Below, one piece after another: positions 1-9,267 of a stretch of 47,677 nucleotides of DNA. The notes under the pieces are model-generated. The model had not been told where the DNA came from. It did no database searches and worked only from the letters and a program-made list of their open reading frames with translations. The translations under genes and the position numbers were made by a program. The first letter of the stretch is position 1. Every line of letters starts with the position of its first letter. The DNA comes from Pleomorphovibrio marinus (GTDB lineage: Bacteria; Bacteroidota; Bacteroidia; Cytophagales; Cyclobacteriaceae). The stretch lies in NCBI RefSeq assembly GCF_003347495.1, contig NZ_QCXY01000017.1:1-47677 (forward strand), given 5' to 3'.

Positions 1-690
1 CGATTTTTGTCCTCGTAAAACCCAAGCCCTAATTCCGTTTCCCCCGTTTGGGATCACAAAGGTGCAAACTTTTTCCCAGTTGGCAAGAAGAGAAACCTAA
101 CTTTTTTTGTAACCCCTGAATTTCAAGGGAATAATTTTCAACTTCTCCACTAATTACCCATTTACACTTATTGAACTCACCATATAACTGTTTATTGGAA
201 TATTAAGAAGTTTTCCTAAAAACCAAACAATTCAACAGCATTGGACAAGAAGGGTAATGCTTTTTCAATATTAATAACCATGTGTCCATGGTTACAAGCC
301 TAAGAGACTTTTCTGTATAGGCGAAATAGTAAACCAAATTAGTCTGGCAAATGGTTCCCAGATATAAAAGATTTTTCTTTGTTCCTAAGTTTCTTTTCAC
401 CACGGAGTGTTTGGTTTAATCGCCAATGTCCTTCGGGGAAAAGTAAACGCGGAGGATTACCGGTATTACAATCCTGAGTTTTGTATTCTATTAATCACGT
501 ACGCTGGTGCCAAAACGAACCCCAAATTGCTCAACAACTACCATGGAAGGTAAATACAAAAGCGGTACGATGTTACCCTGCTGATCCATGTCCTGATAAA
601 GGACAGCCTTTGAAATATTCGCTACCCTTATTGGGATATTGGGATGCCCTATTCTATTGAGCTTTAAATTACTTTCTTAGAAAGTGAAAA
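1..690. other. Gene-free leader region
   Basis: No supportable gene is visible in this stretch. It is AT-rich with stops in all frames. The one mildly coding-like trace is an open minus-strand frame at about 491-676 that runs roughly 60 codons without a plausible start and ends with residues FGVRFGTSVRD. I do not recognise it; it may be a gene remnant or chance. Confidence 0.5.
671..685 (-). terminator. Weak hairpin after tRNA-Arg
   Basis: On the minus strand the tRNA 3' end is followed after about 8 nt by ACTTTC-TAA-GAAAGT, a 6-bp stem with a 3-nt loop, then AATTTAAA. The stem is short and AU-rich and the U run is poor, so this is a possible terminator or 3' processing signal only. Confidence 0.35.
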
Positions 691-693
691 ATG

Positions 694-767
694 TGACCTC
701 GTCAGGATTCAAACCTGAAACCTCCTGAGCCGTAATCAGGTGCTCTATTCAGTTGAGCTACGAGGCC
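694..767 (-). tRNA. tRNA-Arg (anticodon ACG)
   Basis: The minus strand folds into a complete 74-nt cloverleaf. The acceptor GGCCTCG pairs with CGAGGTC (one G-U), the D stem is GCTC/GAGC, and the anticodon stem CCTGA/TCAGG encloses loop TTACGGC with anticodon ACG. A 5-nt variable loop follows, then T stem TCAGG/CCTGA with loop TTTGAAT. CCA is not encoded; the discriminator base is A. An ACG anticodon is normally deaminated to ICG and reads CGU, CGC and CGA codons. A Bacteroidota promoter lies just upstream. No other tRNA is adjacent. Confidence 0.96.
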
Positions 768-784
768 AAAATCCTATGGGATTG

Positions 785-815
785 CAAATGTAGGGATAAA
801 ACCAATATTTACAAA
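785..815 (-). promoter_or_regulatory. Promoter of tRNA-Arg
   Basis: On the minus strand a -33 box TTTG (812-815) is followed after 19 nt by TACATTTG (785-792), an exact match to the Bacteroidota -7 consensus TAnnTTTG. The box ends 17 nt before the mature tRNA 5' end, which leaves a short 5' leader for RNase P. Confidence 0.75.
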
Positions 816-948
816 GACCTTCCTGCCGTCACTATCGCAATTTATTCCTGCTTTAAATTTCTATTAAGAATAATTAAGAGATTTAGCTCATGGAATCAGG
901 TAAGATTTCCTAATTTAGCACCTTGAAAATTCAATCGCCATTTCTTTT

Positions 949-1683
949 ATGAACAAGCTTACTCTTATAATACTATTGTGTGCCTTAAGTTGGAGTGCTA
1001 TTGCACAGGAAAAGGAAAGAACTCCTATTGGAGGTAGACCCAATATAAAAGGAGATCTTTTTTTAGACTTTGGGTTCAACTTTTTGAATAACCGACCCGA
1101 GGATTTGAATACACGCTTTTTTGCCTCCAGGGTTTTTAACGTTTACTACCAAACCAGTATAGATTTAGGGGAAGCAACCGGAGTTACCTTTAATCCCGGA
1201 ATAGGATTGGGATTGGAAAAGTTGGCCTTCCAAGATAACCAGACCTTGGTCCACAACCCTGAAATAGGTCCAAATTCCAGTCAAATAGTTCCTATTACCG
1301 ATGTGTTTGGAGACAATATACTTGTGGAAAGCAACACAATGGCATTGAACTACGTCGATATACCGATAGAGTTCAGGTACCATTTGAACAGGGAAAACTA
1401 TAACCGGGGATTTAGGGTGGCTGTAGGTGCCAAAGTGGGGTTTCTTTACAGCGCGCACACCAAGATAGAAGTTACCGACTCAGAAGGGCTTAACCAGAAG
1501 GTGAAAAACAGGCAAGATTACGGTTTAAGTCCCATACGATACGGCATTTATACTCGGCTAGGATTTCCAGGGTTTAACGTTTGGTCCTATTACGGTTTAA
1601 ATGGGGTTTTCAGGGAAGGCCAAGGGCCATTCGGCACAGAAACAACACAATTTAATTTCGGGGTTTCCGTGGCCCTTTTTTAA
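949..1683 (+). CDS. Outer-membrane beta-barrel protein, PorT/OMP_b-brl_2-like
   Basis: This is a 244-residue exported protein. An N-terminal signal peptide ends near the AIAQ residues at about 17-20 (typical Bacteroidota cleavage at A-Q). The rest consists of alternating hydrophobic strands rich in Gly, Tyr and Phe, for example FNPGIGLGLEKLAF and VAVGAKVGFLY, and ends in VSVALF with the terminal Phe expected of a barrel. Length and pattern fit the 8-10-stranded outer-membrane barrel family that includes PorT, but I see no residue that proves PorT itself. It stands alone, and its stop overlaps the stop of the convergent minus-strand gene by 3-4 nt. Function is unassigned. Confidence 0.75.
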   Translation: MNKLTLIILLCALSWSAIAQEKERTPIGGRPNIKGDLFLDFGFNFLNNRPEDLNTRFFASRVFNVYYQTSIDLGEATGVTFNPGIGLGLEKLAFQDNQTLVHNPEIGPNSSQIVPITDVFGDNILVESNTMALNYVDIPIEFRYHLNRENYNRGFRVAVGAKVGFLYSAHTKIEVTDSEGLNQKVKNRQDYGLSPIRYGIYTRLGFPGFNVWSYYGLNGVFREGQGPFGTETTQFNFGVSVALF

Positions 1684-2303
1684 ATAAGTAAAATATAGTA
1701 GTAGCCAAGGAAACAAAAAGTGAATCCGAAAAAGAACCCTCCGTATATTTCAGAAGGTTTATGCGCCTCTAAAGAGAGCCGGGCAGTTGCCAACGCCCCG
1801 CAAGCCATGATAGTTGCGATCATAGGATAGATTAAGGAGTTAAAGTCAAACTTTATGGAAAGCACCACTATGATGGCAAGCATACCGGCTAGCCCAGTAA
1901 GGTGGGCGCTGATTTTCCAAAAAACCGTGATAACTGTAAGCACAATAACACATAGGGCAATAATTGCCATGGTTCCCACCAGCAGGAAATCCACGTTAAG
2001 CTTATGGTGAAAAAAAAGTGCTGTCATCAGATAAAAAGAGGATATGATGGTAAAGGGCATTATCCTTTCCTTTTTATCAGGCATGCGAAAACTTTTGATG
2101 GATGAGGTCCACTTCATCCCTATAATACTGATCATTGGCACCAAAAAGGTCGTGAGCATGACAAGGAGTAACAAGCTCCACTTAGCACTCTTTGGTACAC
2201 TGGTGGCCTCAGGGGTTAAATAAAACAATATGGCGGTAATAAAGGTAGGCACTATCAATGGCTGCAAAACCACTGATAATGCCTCTGCTAGTTTTTTATT
2301 CAC
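1680..2303 (-). CDS. PAP2-superfamily-like integral membrane protein
   Basis: This 207-residue protein has about six hydrophobic segments. Three motifs in order resemble the PAP2 phosphatase signature (K-x6-RP, PSGH, SR-x5-H-x3-D): KKERIMP at 77-83, SAH with His134, and AR-x5-H-x3-E with Arg175, His181 and Glu185. The last has Glu for the usual Asp and the second lacks PSG, so activity on lipid or isoprenoid phosphates is uncertain. The start is GTG at 2301-2303, sharing one base with the rpoN TAG stop, which implies translational coupling. Bacteroidota rpoN is often followed by such a membrane protein, but no functional link is known to me. Confidence 0.6.
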   Translation of the reverse strand: MNKKLAEALSVVLQPLIVPTFITAILFYLTPEATSVPKSAKWSLLLLVMLTTFLVPMISIIGMKWTSSIKSFRMPDKKERIMPFTIISSFYLMTALFFHHKLNVDFLLVGTMAIIALCVIVLTVITVFWKISAHLTGLAGMLAIIVVLSIKFDFNSLIYPMIATIMACGALATARLSLEAHKPSEIYGGFFFGFTFCFLGYYYILLI

Positions 2304-3757
2304 TACAATTCTTTTCTTAATCTTGCCACAGGAATCTGCAGCTGTTCCCTATATTTAGCCACAGTTCTTCTGGCGATGTTATATCCTTTTTGATTAAGCA
2401 GCTTCACTAACTTATCATCGGAAAGGGGTTTCTTCTTGTCTTCATTCTCCACCAGTTTACCAAGTACACTTTTTACCTCACGATTGGAAACGTCTTCTCC
2501 CCCATCTGTGGATATTCCTTCTGAAAAGAAGTATTTGAGAGGGAATATTCCAAATTCCGTCTGAATGGATTTGCTATTGGCGACCCTGGATACGGTAGAA
2601 ATGTCCATGTCAATTTTCTCGGCAATGTCTTTTAGGATCATGGGTCTCAATTTAGTTTCATCCCCATCTAGGAAAAACTCATATTGAAAATCCAGGATTG
2701 CCTGCATGGTTTTAAGCAAAGTTTGCTGGCGCTGCTTTATGGCATCAATAAACCACTTGGCCGCATCCAGTTTTTGTTTCACAAAGGAAACCGTTTCCTT
2801 AAGTTTTTTATCCTTTTTGTCGCTTTTGTCATAGGCACTAAACATCTCGGAATAGGACCTGCTTACCCTTAATTCAGGGGCGTTTTTAGAGTTTAGGGAA
2901 ATCTCAAATTTACCATTGATATTCTGAAGGATAAAATCCGGCAGTATATATTGTGTCCTTATCATCCCATCCGAAACCCCTCCTGGTTTGGGATTGAGCC
3001 GTGTGATCAAATGCACCACCTCCTTCAGCACATCTTCGTCTATATGGCATTTCTTTTGGATTTTGTCATAATGCTTTTTGATAAACTCCTCAAAGCAATG
3101 CTGAATGACAAAAATTGCTTGTTGGACCATTGGCTCGTGGTGGTCCTCCTTCCTTTCTAATTGAATAATGAGACATTCCTGAAGGTTTCTGGCGGCTATG
3201 CCAGGAGGGTCAAAAGATTGTATTTTCACCAGTATCTCCTCCAGTTCATCAAGGTCGGTTTCCATATTCTGGCTAAATGCCAAGTCATTGACTATAGCTT
3301 CGAGATCCCTGCGGATGTAACCATCACTTTCGATACTTCCGATAAGTTGTTTGCCAATGATTTTCTGCCTATCATCCAGTTTAAGGAAATTGAGCTGGGA
3401 GACCAATTGCTCATGCAGGGACACTCCGCTTGATATGGGGATTTCCCTATCCTCCTCATCAGTGGAATAGTTGCCGTCCCCTTGCATCTTATAGCCTCCA
3501 TATTCATCATTTAGGTATTCCTCTATGTTGATGTCCTTATCTTCCTTTGTCTCACCGGTATCCATACTGTCCTGATATTCGTCCGTATTGGTATCCGGTT
3601 CTTCCTCCCTACCCTCCTCTAGAGCAGGATTGATCTCCAACTCCTCCTCAATCCTGGTTTCCAGTTCCGCAGTTGGCACCTGCAGCAACTTAATAAACTG
3701 GATTTGCTGAGGGGAAAGCTTCTGAGACAGTATCTGGTTTAAATTCAGTTTTTGCAT
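2303..3757 (-). CDS. rpoN: RNA polymerase sigma-54 factor
   Basis: This 484-residue protein has the full sigma-54 architecture. The Gln/Leu-rich activator-contact region I is at residues 1-50 (QKLSPQQIQFIKLLQVP), followed by an acidic linker at about 50-110, the core-binding domain, the helix-turn-helix region (IDMDISTVSRVAN), and the RpoN box ARRTVAKYRE at 462-471, which reads the -24 element. Length is normal. The protein directs core polymerase to -24/-12 promoters and needs an AAA+ activator, none of which is encoded here. The ATG at 3755-3757 is the only sensible start. It is transcribed with the downstream PAP2-like gene. Confidence 0.97.
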   Translation of the reverse strand: MQKLNLNQILSQKLSPQQIQFIKLLQVPTAELETRIEEELEINPALEEGREEEPDTNTDEYQDSMDTGETKEDKDINIEEYLNDEYGGYKMQGDGNYSTDEEDREIPISSGVSLHEQLVSQLNFLKLDDRQKIIGKQLIGSIESDGYIRRDLEAIVNDLAFSQNMETDLDELEEILVKIQSFDPPGIAARNLQECLIIQLERKEDHHEPMVQQAIFVIQHCFEEFIKKHYDKIQKKCHIDEDVLKEVVHLITRLNPKPGGVSDGMIRTQYILPDFILQNINGKFEISLNSKNAPELRVSRSYSEMFSAYDKSDKKDKKLKETVSFVKQKLDAAKWFIDAIKQRQQTLLKTMQAILDFQYEFFLDGDETKLRPMILKDIAEKIDMDISTVSRVANSKSIQTEFGIFPLKYFFSEGISTDGGEDVSNREVKSVLGKLVENEDKKKPLSDDKLVKLLNQKGYNIARRTVAKYREQLQIPVARLRKEL

Positions 3758-3958
3758 ATAATCTTACAGGGCATAAAATGTTAGGTAGTGAATATTAATT
3801 GTTGGCAAAGCCCATCTTTAGCCAAATGGATTTTCAAATTTAGGAAATAAGATCAAAATTTTGATAAAAAGCTTATTATATCGTTTTTTTGCATTCTGTT
3901 TTTACCAGGGTTAGCCTAAGCAGGACAGGATTTCTCATTCGTGCGTAAATTTTCGGAA

Positions 3959-5410
3959 ATGGCATTCAACAAAAGGATAAAAATTAAGGACTTAATTGAG
4001 CAAGGGGCAGCACAAACATCTGCCACCTTAATGGGCTGGGTACGTACTAAAAGAAGCAACAAACATGTAAGCTTCATCGCCTTAAATGATGGGTCATGCA
4101 TTCAGAATTACCAAATTGTAGCTGACCCAAACACAATCCCTGAAGAAACGCTTAGAAAAATCAACACCGGTGCTTGCATAAGAGCCTTGGGAAAGGTAGT
4201 GGCTTCACAAGGAAGTGGGCAGGCCACAGAACTATTGGCAGAAGAAATACAGGTTCTCGGGGAGTCCGATGCTGAGAAATACCCCATACAGCCAAAAAAA
4301 CATTCCATGGAGTTCCTACGGGAAAATGCTCACCTAAGAATGCGTACAAATACCTTCGCGGCAATCTTCCGGGTTCGGCATAACCTGGCATTTGCTGTTC
4401 ATGAATATTTTCACAAGAAGGGCTTTTTTTTAATCCACACTCCCATCATCACTGCTTCGGATGCTGAAGGAGCCGGTGAGACCTTCAGGGTCACTATGCT
4501 GGACTTAAAAAACCCACCCAAAACGGATAGTGGTCAAATAGATTTTGGCCAGGATTTCTTTGAAAGGGAAACCAATTTGACGGTCTCCGGCCAACTGGAA
4601 GGAGAACTGGCGGCATTAGCCCTATCTGAAATCTATACATTTGGCCCCACGTTCCGGGCAGAAAATTCCAATACCACCAGGCACCTGGCCGAATTTTGGA
4701 TGATAGAGCCTGAGATGGCCTTCTACGATGCAGAGGACAATCAAAACCTCGCTGAGGAGTTTCTTCAATACATCATTTCATTTGCCTTAGAGCATTCCAA
4801 GGAAGACTTGGAGTTTTTGGACAAGAGAGCAGCAGAGGAGGAAAAAGCCAAAAAAGCAGAACTCAGGAGTGAAATGGGGCTGCTAGAAAGGCTCCAATTT
4901 GTCACAGAAAACAAGTTCGTAAGAGTTTCCTATACCGAAGCCCTGGATATATTAAGAGATTCCAAGCCAAATAAAAAGAAAAAATTTACCTTCCCCATCA
5001 CCGATTGGGGGACTGATCTTCAATCCGAGCATGAAAGGTATTTGGTGGAAAAACATTTTAAGAAGCCGGTGATCCTTTTTGATTATCCCAAAGCCATCAA
5101 ATCTTTTTATATGCGGCAAAATGAAGATGGAAAAACCGTGGCGGCCATGGACATCCTTTTCCCCGGCATAGGAGAAATTGTAGGTGGTTCGCAAAGGGAA
5201 GAAAGATTGGACCTCCTCGTGGACAGGATGAAGGAACTTGGCATCAGTAGGGAGGAAATGTGGTGGTACCTGGACACCAGAAAGTTTGGCACCACCCCAC
5301 ATGCAGGTTTTGGGCTGGGTTTTGAGCGGTTGGTGCAATTTGTGACAGGAATGGGCAATATCAGGGATGTTATCCCTTTTCCACGTACACCCGGTAACGC
5401 AGAGTTCTAA
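3959..5410 (+). CDS. asnS: Asparaginyl-tRNA synthetase
   Basis: Class IIb aminoacyl-tRNA synthetase that charges tRNA-Asn in the cytoplasm. An N-terminal OB-fold anticodon-binding domain ([20 protein letters not shown]) precedes the catalytic core. Motif 2 is [19 protein letters not shown] and motif 3 is GFGLGFERL near the C-terminus. The GxSQREERL-type segment and IPFPRTP ending are typical of AsnRS rather than AspRS. The frame is open from a GTG at 3941, but the ATG at 3959 gives the family N-terminus ([13 protein letters not shown]) and 483 residues, a normal length. A strong terminator follows directly. Confidence 0.97.
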   Translation: MAFNKRIKIKDLIEQGAAQTSATLMGWVRTKRSNKHVSFIALNDGSCIQNYQIVADPNTIPEETLRKINTGACIRALGKVVASQGSGQATELLAEEIQVLGESDAEKYPIQPKKHSMEFLRENAHLRMRTNTFAAIFRVRHNLAFAVHEYFHKKGFFLIHTPIITASDAEGAGETFRVTMLDLKNPPKTDSGQIDFGQDFFERETNLTVSGQLEGELAALALSEIYTFGPTFRAENSNTTRHLAEFWMIEPEMAFYDAEDNQNLAEEFLQYIISFALEHSKEDLEFLDKRAAEEEKAKKAELRSEMGLLERLQFVTENKFVRVSYTEALDILRDSKPNKKKKFTFPITDWGTDLQSEHERYLVEKHFKKPVILFDYPKAIKSFYMRQNEDGKTVAAMDILFPGIGEIVGGSQREERLDLLVDRMKELGISREEMWWYLDTRKFGTTPHAGFGLGFERLVQFVTGMGNIRDVIPFPRTPGNAEF

Positions 5411-5417
5411 CAATAAT

Positions 5418-5449
5418 GGCCACAAAATTAAATTTGTGGCCTTCTTTTT
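5418..5449 (+). terminator. Rho-independent terminator of asnS
   Basis: GGCCACAAA (5418-5426) pairs perfectly with TTTGTGGCC (5433-5441) around a 6-nt loop and is followed by TTCTTTTTG. It begins 8 nt after the asnS stop codon. Confidence 0.9.
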
Positions 5450-5484
5450 GTCCTACACACAAAAAATTTCTAAATTGTTAGTAT

Positions 5485-5937
5485 ATGGACAAGTTTTTGA
5501 AATTTCTGAAAACAGAAGCAATAGGTGGGCACATTATCAGGGTATCACTCGCATGCCTTCTCCTCTTTGGCGGTTTTACCAAAATGAAACTGATTGGCGA
5601 GATGGACTTCAATATTTTCTGGGCGGTATTTGTGGCAGCAATTGAGACCATTGCCGCAATTGGGTTGTTGATCCACTATAAAAACCCTATCTACGGGATG
5701 ATCGGAGGGGTTTTAGCCTTAATATCCATTTTTCTCAGGTTGCTTTTTTCACTAACTTGGGTTAAGGATAATGTATTACATTCGGACTCCTTCTGGAGTG
5801 CCCTGAATACTTTTCTCGGGATATACAACAATGGGCTTTTCCATATCACCCTTTTATTGGGGGCAGGAGTCTACTGCTTGGGTAACTCCTATAAAAACTA
5901 TATCAGGGACAGAATTACCCAACCATGGCCGCATTAA
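5485..5937 (+). CDS. Small four-helix membrane protein, DUF417/DoxX-like
   Basis: This 150-residue protein is predicted to have four transmembrane segments (about residues 17-33, 45-63, 70-90 and 115-133). The N-terminal pattern IRVSLACLLLFGGFTKMK resembles the start of DUF417 (YkgB) and DoxX-like proteins, which are membrane proteins of uncertain biochemistry. The assignment rests on this pattern and topology alone. It begins 35 nt after the asnS terminator, so it is probably transcribed independently. Its stop overlaps the convergent nnr stop. Confidence 0.55.
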   Translation: MDKFLKFLKTEAIGGHIIRVSLACLLLFGGFTKMKLIGEMDFNIFWAVFVAAIETIAAIGLLIHYKNPIYGMIGGVLALISIFLRLLFSLTWVKDNVLHSDSFWSALNTFLGIYNNGLFHITLLLGAGVYCLGNSYKNYIRDRITQPWPH

Positions 5938-7424
5938 CCCAAACCTAGATCTAGATAGGTCTGAGGTATGGCTTCTATTACATCAGAGGCCAACATACCT
6001 CGCAATTTTTCCTTTGCCGCAATGTTACCAGCAAGACCATGGTGAAAAATACCCGTTATGGCTGCATTTTCTGGAGAATAGCCTTGACCCAAAAATGAGG
6101 TAATCACCCCTGTCAATACATCCCCTGTTCCACCAGTCCCAAGGTATGGAGTTCCTGAACTGTTGAAATATTGATCTCCATTAGGAAGATTAGTACATGT
6201 ATGTGCACCTTTAAGCACCAAGACACATTGGTGCTTTATGGCAAAGTCACGGGCCAAAGCCAATCGCTGGATTTGATTTTCACAAACACCCGCCAATCTT
6301 TCGAATTCCTTTAAGTGTGGGGTCAATATGTGTCCTTCTAAAAACCCGTACCAATCCTTGTGGGTGGCAAGTATATTCAAGGCATCGGCATCCAAGACCA
6401 TTGGCACTTTAGCACTTTCCAACAGCTCCTTGAGTAATATGGCCGACGATTCTGCTTGCCCCATACCAGGCCCTACTCCCACAGCATCAAAGGCTGAAAT
6501 ATCCAACGGGGGAGCCAACTCCTTTTCCCCTTTTCCTGGAATCACCATTGCCTCGGGAACTCCAGATTGGATGATTTCAACTCCGCAGCTAGGGCAAAAG
6601 GTTGACACCAAACCAGACCCAGTTCTCAAAGCGGCCTTGGTGGACAGCAATATAGCTCCAATTTTACCATAACTCCCACCCACCAACAGCACCTTTCCAA
6701 AATCGCCCTTATGACTGAAGGCATGGAATTTCCTGTGTAGAGCTCCTACCTTCGGAGAGCCTACCCAAAATCTATTGGATTCCTGTTCATCAAAGAACCC
6801 CATATCTATCCCTATATCCTTTACCACTAATGTGCCTGTGTATTTGGCATGCTCAGGAAGTAAAAGTGAGAATTTTGGAAACTGAAAAGAAACGGTATAG
6901 TCTGCTTCAAAAGCTGCCCCTTCCAAAAGTTCATCCGCAGGTAGTCCTGAAGGCATATCCACACTTACCCTATGGGCCCTAACCTGGTTCATATGATTTA
7001 TCAAATCCAAATATTCTCCCTCAAGGGGCCGGTTGATGCCTACTCCAAAGACTGCATCCACAATGATTTCTTCTTCTGGAATAGGGGGATTCGCTGCATC
7101 AAAAGGAAAAAAGCCCACTGATTCTGGTAAAAGGTTTTTATTTATGGAGAAATCCTCTGAAGCCTTATTCAAGTCCCCACAAAAAATCACCTTCACCTTA
7201 TACCCACTTTCGTGCAAAAGCCTGGCTATGGCTAAACCATCACCCCCGTTGTTTCCAGTGCCAACGTAAATGCCCACCGCTTTTTCCCTTTCAAAAGTGC
7301 TGCAAAACCATTGATAAAACGCTTTTGCTGCCCTTTCCATCAACTGGGTTGAGGTGATTTGGGCATGCGAAATATAGGCTTGGTCAATTTTCTTAACTTG
7401 CTTTCCAGAGATTATTCTTTGCAT
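5934..7424 (-). CDS. nnr: Bifunctional NAD(P)H-hydrate epimerase / ADP-dependent dehydratase
   Basis: This enzyme repairs NADHX and NADPHX, hydrated dead-end forms of the cofactors. The N-terminal YjeF_N (NnrE) epimerase domain contains GTGNNGGDG at about residues 55-63. The C-terminal ribokinase-like dehydratase domain (NnrD) contains GVGPGMGQ, VLDADALN, LTPHLKEFERL and the phosphate loop GTGGTGDVLTG. The frame extends upstream to 7493, but the ATG at 7422-7424 (MQRIISGKQVKKID) matches the usual family start and gives 496 residues, normal for the fusion. Both domains look intact. Confidence 0.95.
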   Translation of the reverse strand: MQRIISGKQVKKIDQAYISHAQITSTQLMERAAKAFYQWFCSTFEREKAVGIYVGTGNNGGDGLAIARLLHESGYKVKVIFCGDLNKASEDFSINKNLLPESVGFFPFDAANPPIPEEEIIVDAVFGVGINRPLEGEYLDLINHMNQVRAHRVSVDMPSGLPADELLEGAAFEADYTVSFQFPKFSLLLPEHAKYTGTLVVKDIGIDMGFFDEQESNRFWVGSPKVGALHRKFHAFSHKGDFGKVLLVGGSYGKIGAILLSTKAALRTGSGLVSTFCPSCGVEIIQSGVPEAMVIPGKGEKELAPPLDISAFDAVGVGPGMGQAESSAILLKELLESAKVPMVLDADALNILATHKDWYGFLEGHILTPHLKEFERLAGVCENQIQRLALARDFAIKHQCVLVLKGAHTCTNLPNGDQYFNSSGTPYLGTGGTGDVLTGVITSFLGQGYSPENAAITGIFHHGLAGNIAAKEKLRGMLASDVIEAIPQTYLDLGLG

Positions 7425-7589
7425 ACGAATAAGTGTTTGGTAACAGTCCACAAAAAGCATCCCAAAAGCCGTTTTGGGAAACTGAATACCCAAACCTAAT
7501 TCCGCATTAACAAAGGTTTAATTAGCCATTTTCGATTTATGGATAAAATTTAGCAAAAAAATTAAGCAGAAACCTGGACATACCTACCC

Positions 7590-8531
7590 TCAGGCAAAAA
7601 TTTTAGCATATACTTCAACATCCTTAGAAATGGCAGACACAATTTGCTGCGGGGGAATAGTGGGTTCTTTATGGCCATGTTCCGCTCCCCCAAGGTCATA
7701 TTCCACGTGTAGGATTTTTGGTAGTGCTTGATCCTCCCATCGGGGATGTTCTTTCAACAAGCTGAACTTTACATTTCCCTCTCCTAAAGGAACATTTATG
7801 GGTTGATCCCCTTTACCTTGAGGATTACCCCACACGAAATCCTTAAGGTCAAAACTCCTAATCTTGTCCTTTACTAAGTGAAAGACATTTTCAAAGGACT
7901 TATACCCCTCTACAGTAGCATGCCTGAGGTCAAACTGTATACCAATATGGTCAGGGTTAATTCCTTTTAGCATTTGATGAACTTCCCATACCGAACCCCC
8001 AATCCTAGCACCTGCATGGTTTTGATAATGCCCTGTCACATCATATTTTTCATGAAGTTCGGCAGCCTTTTTTAATTGCCCATTGTATTTCTCAAGGTCC
8101 GCAAGAATGTCCTTCGTCTGAAAATTCAAATACCCCATTCTGTAGTGGCGGATTCCCTCACCTGAAATTGTCTTAAGAAACTCTTCCATTTCACCCATTC
8201 GGTTTACGTTCATATTTGTGGTGAGTATGGGAGTATTTAATTTTAATTTATCACTTTCCCTTTTCAGTGCCGGAAGTTTGGAAGAGATGTCTTGTATATC
8301 AAAAAAACCATTTTCCCTTACCGGCAAATCTATTCCTGAAAACCCCATTTCTTGGACAGCCTTAGGAACATCTTCCAATGGCAACCATTGTAAAACTTTG
8401 GTAAACAGGTAAAAGGGCTGTGGGCCTTGCTGCTTCGAAGGAGCCAAAGTGGCTCCCAAAGATAAAATAGGATTGGACACTAAGGCCCCAGAGAATAAGG
8501 CTACGTGTTTGCAAGCATCTCTTCGGTTCAT
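7590..8531 (-). CDS. Exported sugar phosphate isomerase/epimerase-like TIM-barrel protein
   Basis: This 313-residue protein starts with MNRRDACKHVALFSGALVS, a short twin-arginine-like signal. The mature part fits the AP-endonuclease-2/xylose isomerase-like barrel family (PF01261). Metal-ligand-like segments are GFSGIDLPVRE, GHYQNHAGARIGG, IGIQFDLRHATVEG and ILHVEYDLGG. Relatives are common in Bacteroidota polysaccharide and keto-sugar loci and are presumed to isomerise or epimerise sugars in the periplasm. The substrate cannot be read from the sequence. Neighbours give no locus context, although a keto-sugar unit lies about 13 kb away at 21247-25929. Confidence 0.8.
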   Translation of the reverse strand: MNRRDACKHVALFSGALVSNPILSLGATLAPSKQQGPQPFYLFTKVLQWLPLEDVPKAVQEMGFSGIDLPVRENGFFDIQDISSKLPALKRESDKLKLNTPILTTNMNVNRMGEMEEFLKTISGEGIRHYRMGYLNFQTKDILADLEKYNGQLKKAAELHEKYDVTGHYQNHAGARIGGSVWEVHQMLKGINPDHIGIQFDLRHATVEGYKSFENVFHLVKDKIRSFDLKDFVWGNPQGKGDQPINVPLGEGNVKFSLLKEHPRWEDQALPKILHVEYDLGGAEHGHKEPTIPPQQIVSAISKDVEVYAKIFA

Positions 8532-8600
8532 TTCAGGTTCGTTTGTTTAAACAGCAATATACCAAATTTCCCTAAGCCCGCTTACTGGATAGAATGGATA

Positions 8601-9266
8601 TTACTCCGTTTTCGTAAAATCATAGACGATTTCTAAGGCTGGATCCAGGGACATGCCACCTGGATTTAATCCAGGCTCACCCTCTGGGATAGGAATCCCC
8701 AAATCTTCGAAATAAGCTTCCCACACTGAAAAAGTATTACCGGTGGCGGGATCCTTAAAAGTCATTGGGCTTACCTCAAAAACAGGATGACCCAAATTGG
8801 CCTTCATGAAGGCCACATGTATGAGTTCTGTGCAATAGTAGGCATCATTAAAGAAATCAAATTTATGATCATAGGGTTTGCCAATTAGGGACTTCCCTAC
8901 TTGAATGGCATCAGGTATCAGTGATCGATATTTGTGCTTTAAACGACCCACTACTACATTGGACTTACCCTCCTCATTGAGGTCTCTCTCCAGAAAAGTT
9001 TCAAGAGGAGTAAGTTTCACCCCCTCTGAAACCGCTTCCAAGACCATCCATTTTCCCTCTTTCTTTACTAATAATCCGTTATGTGAAAAGTCCCTGCCTT
9101 GGTAACCGTCCGTAACCTTTCTTATCGCCTCACAAAAATCCCCACAATCTCCATCCTGAAAAAGAATATCCCCTTCCTTCCAATCGAATCCGGAGGAAAC
9201 AGGCCTGCAAGAAAAACAAGCGACCAACACCCAATAACAAACTATTGCAGAGCAGCTAATTTTCAT
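8601..9266 (-). CDS. YiiX/YebB-like NlpC/P60-fold cysteine hydrolase, lipoprotein
   Basis: The protein has 221 residues from the ATG at 9264-9266. The signal peptide ends in the lipobox-like LVAC, so it is probably lipid-anchored. The body matches the YiiX group (PF05708): a GDILFQ start, a His motif FSHNGLLVKK, and a Cys motif FNDAYYCTELIHVAF. These belong to a permuted NlpC/P60 papain-like fold acting on amide bonds in the cell envelope. The upstream in-frame extension to 9302 overlaps the preceding gene and is rejected. The preceding TGA and this ATG are separated by a single base, so it is translated with the upstream gene. Confidence 0.82.
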   Translation of the reverse strand: MKISCSAIVCYWVLVACFSCRPVSSGFDWKEGDILFQDGDCGDFCEAIRKVTDGYQGRDFSHNGLLVKKEGKWMVLEAVSEGVKLTPLETFLERDLNEEGKSNVVVGRLKHKYRSLIPDAIQVGKSLIGKPYDHKFDFFNDAYYCTELIHVAFMKANLGHPVFEVSPMTFKDPATGNTFSVWEAYFEDLGIPIPEGEPGLNPGGMSLDPALEIVYDFTKTE

Positions 9267-9267
9267 G

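Noticed and set aside
203-403. 66-codon minus-strand ORF in the leader region
   Set aside because: No family, no promoter, low-complexity composition; not supported as a gene.
4952-5425. 157-codon minus-strand ORF
   Set aside because: Lies wholly antisense within asnS, whose protein is unambiguous; a shadow frame.
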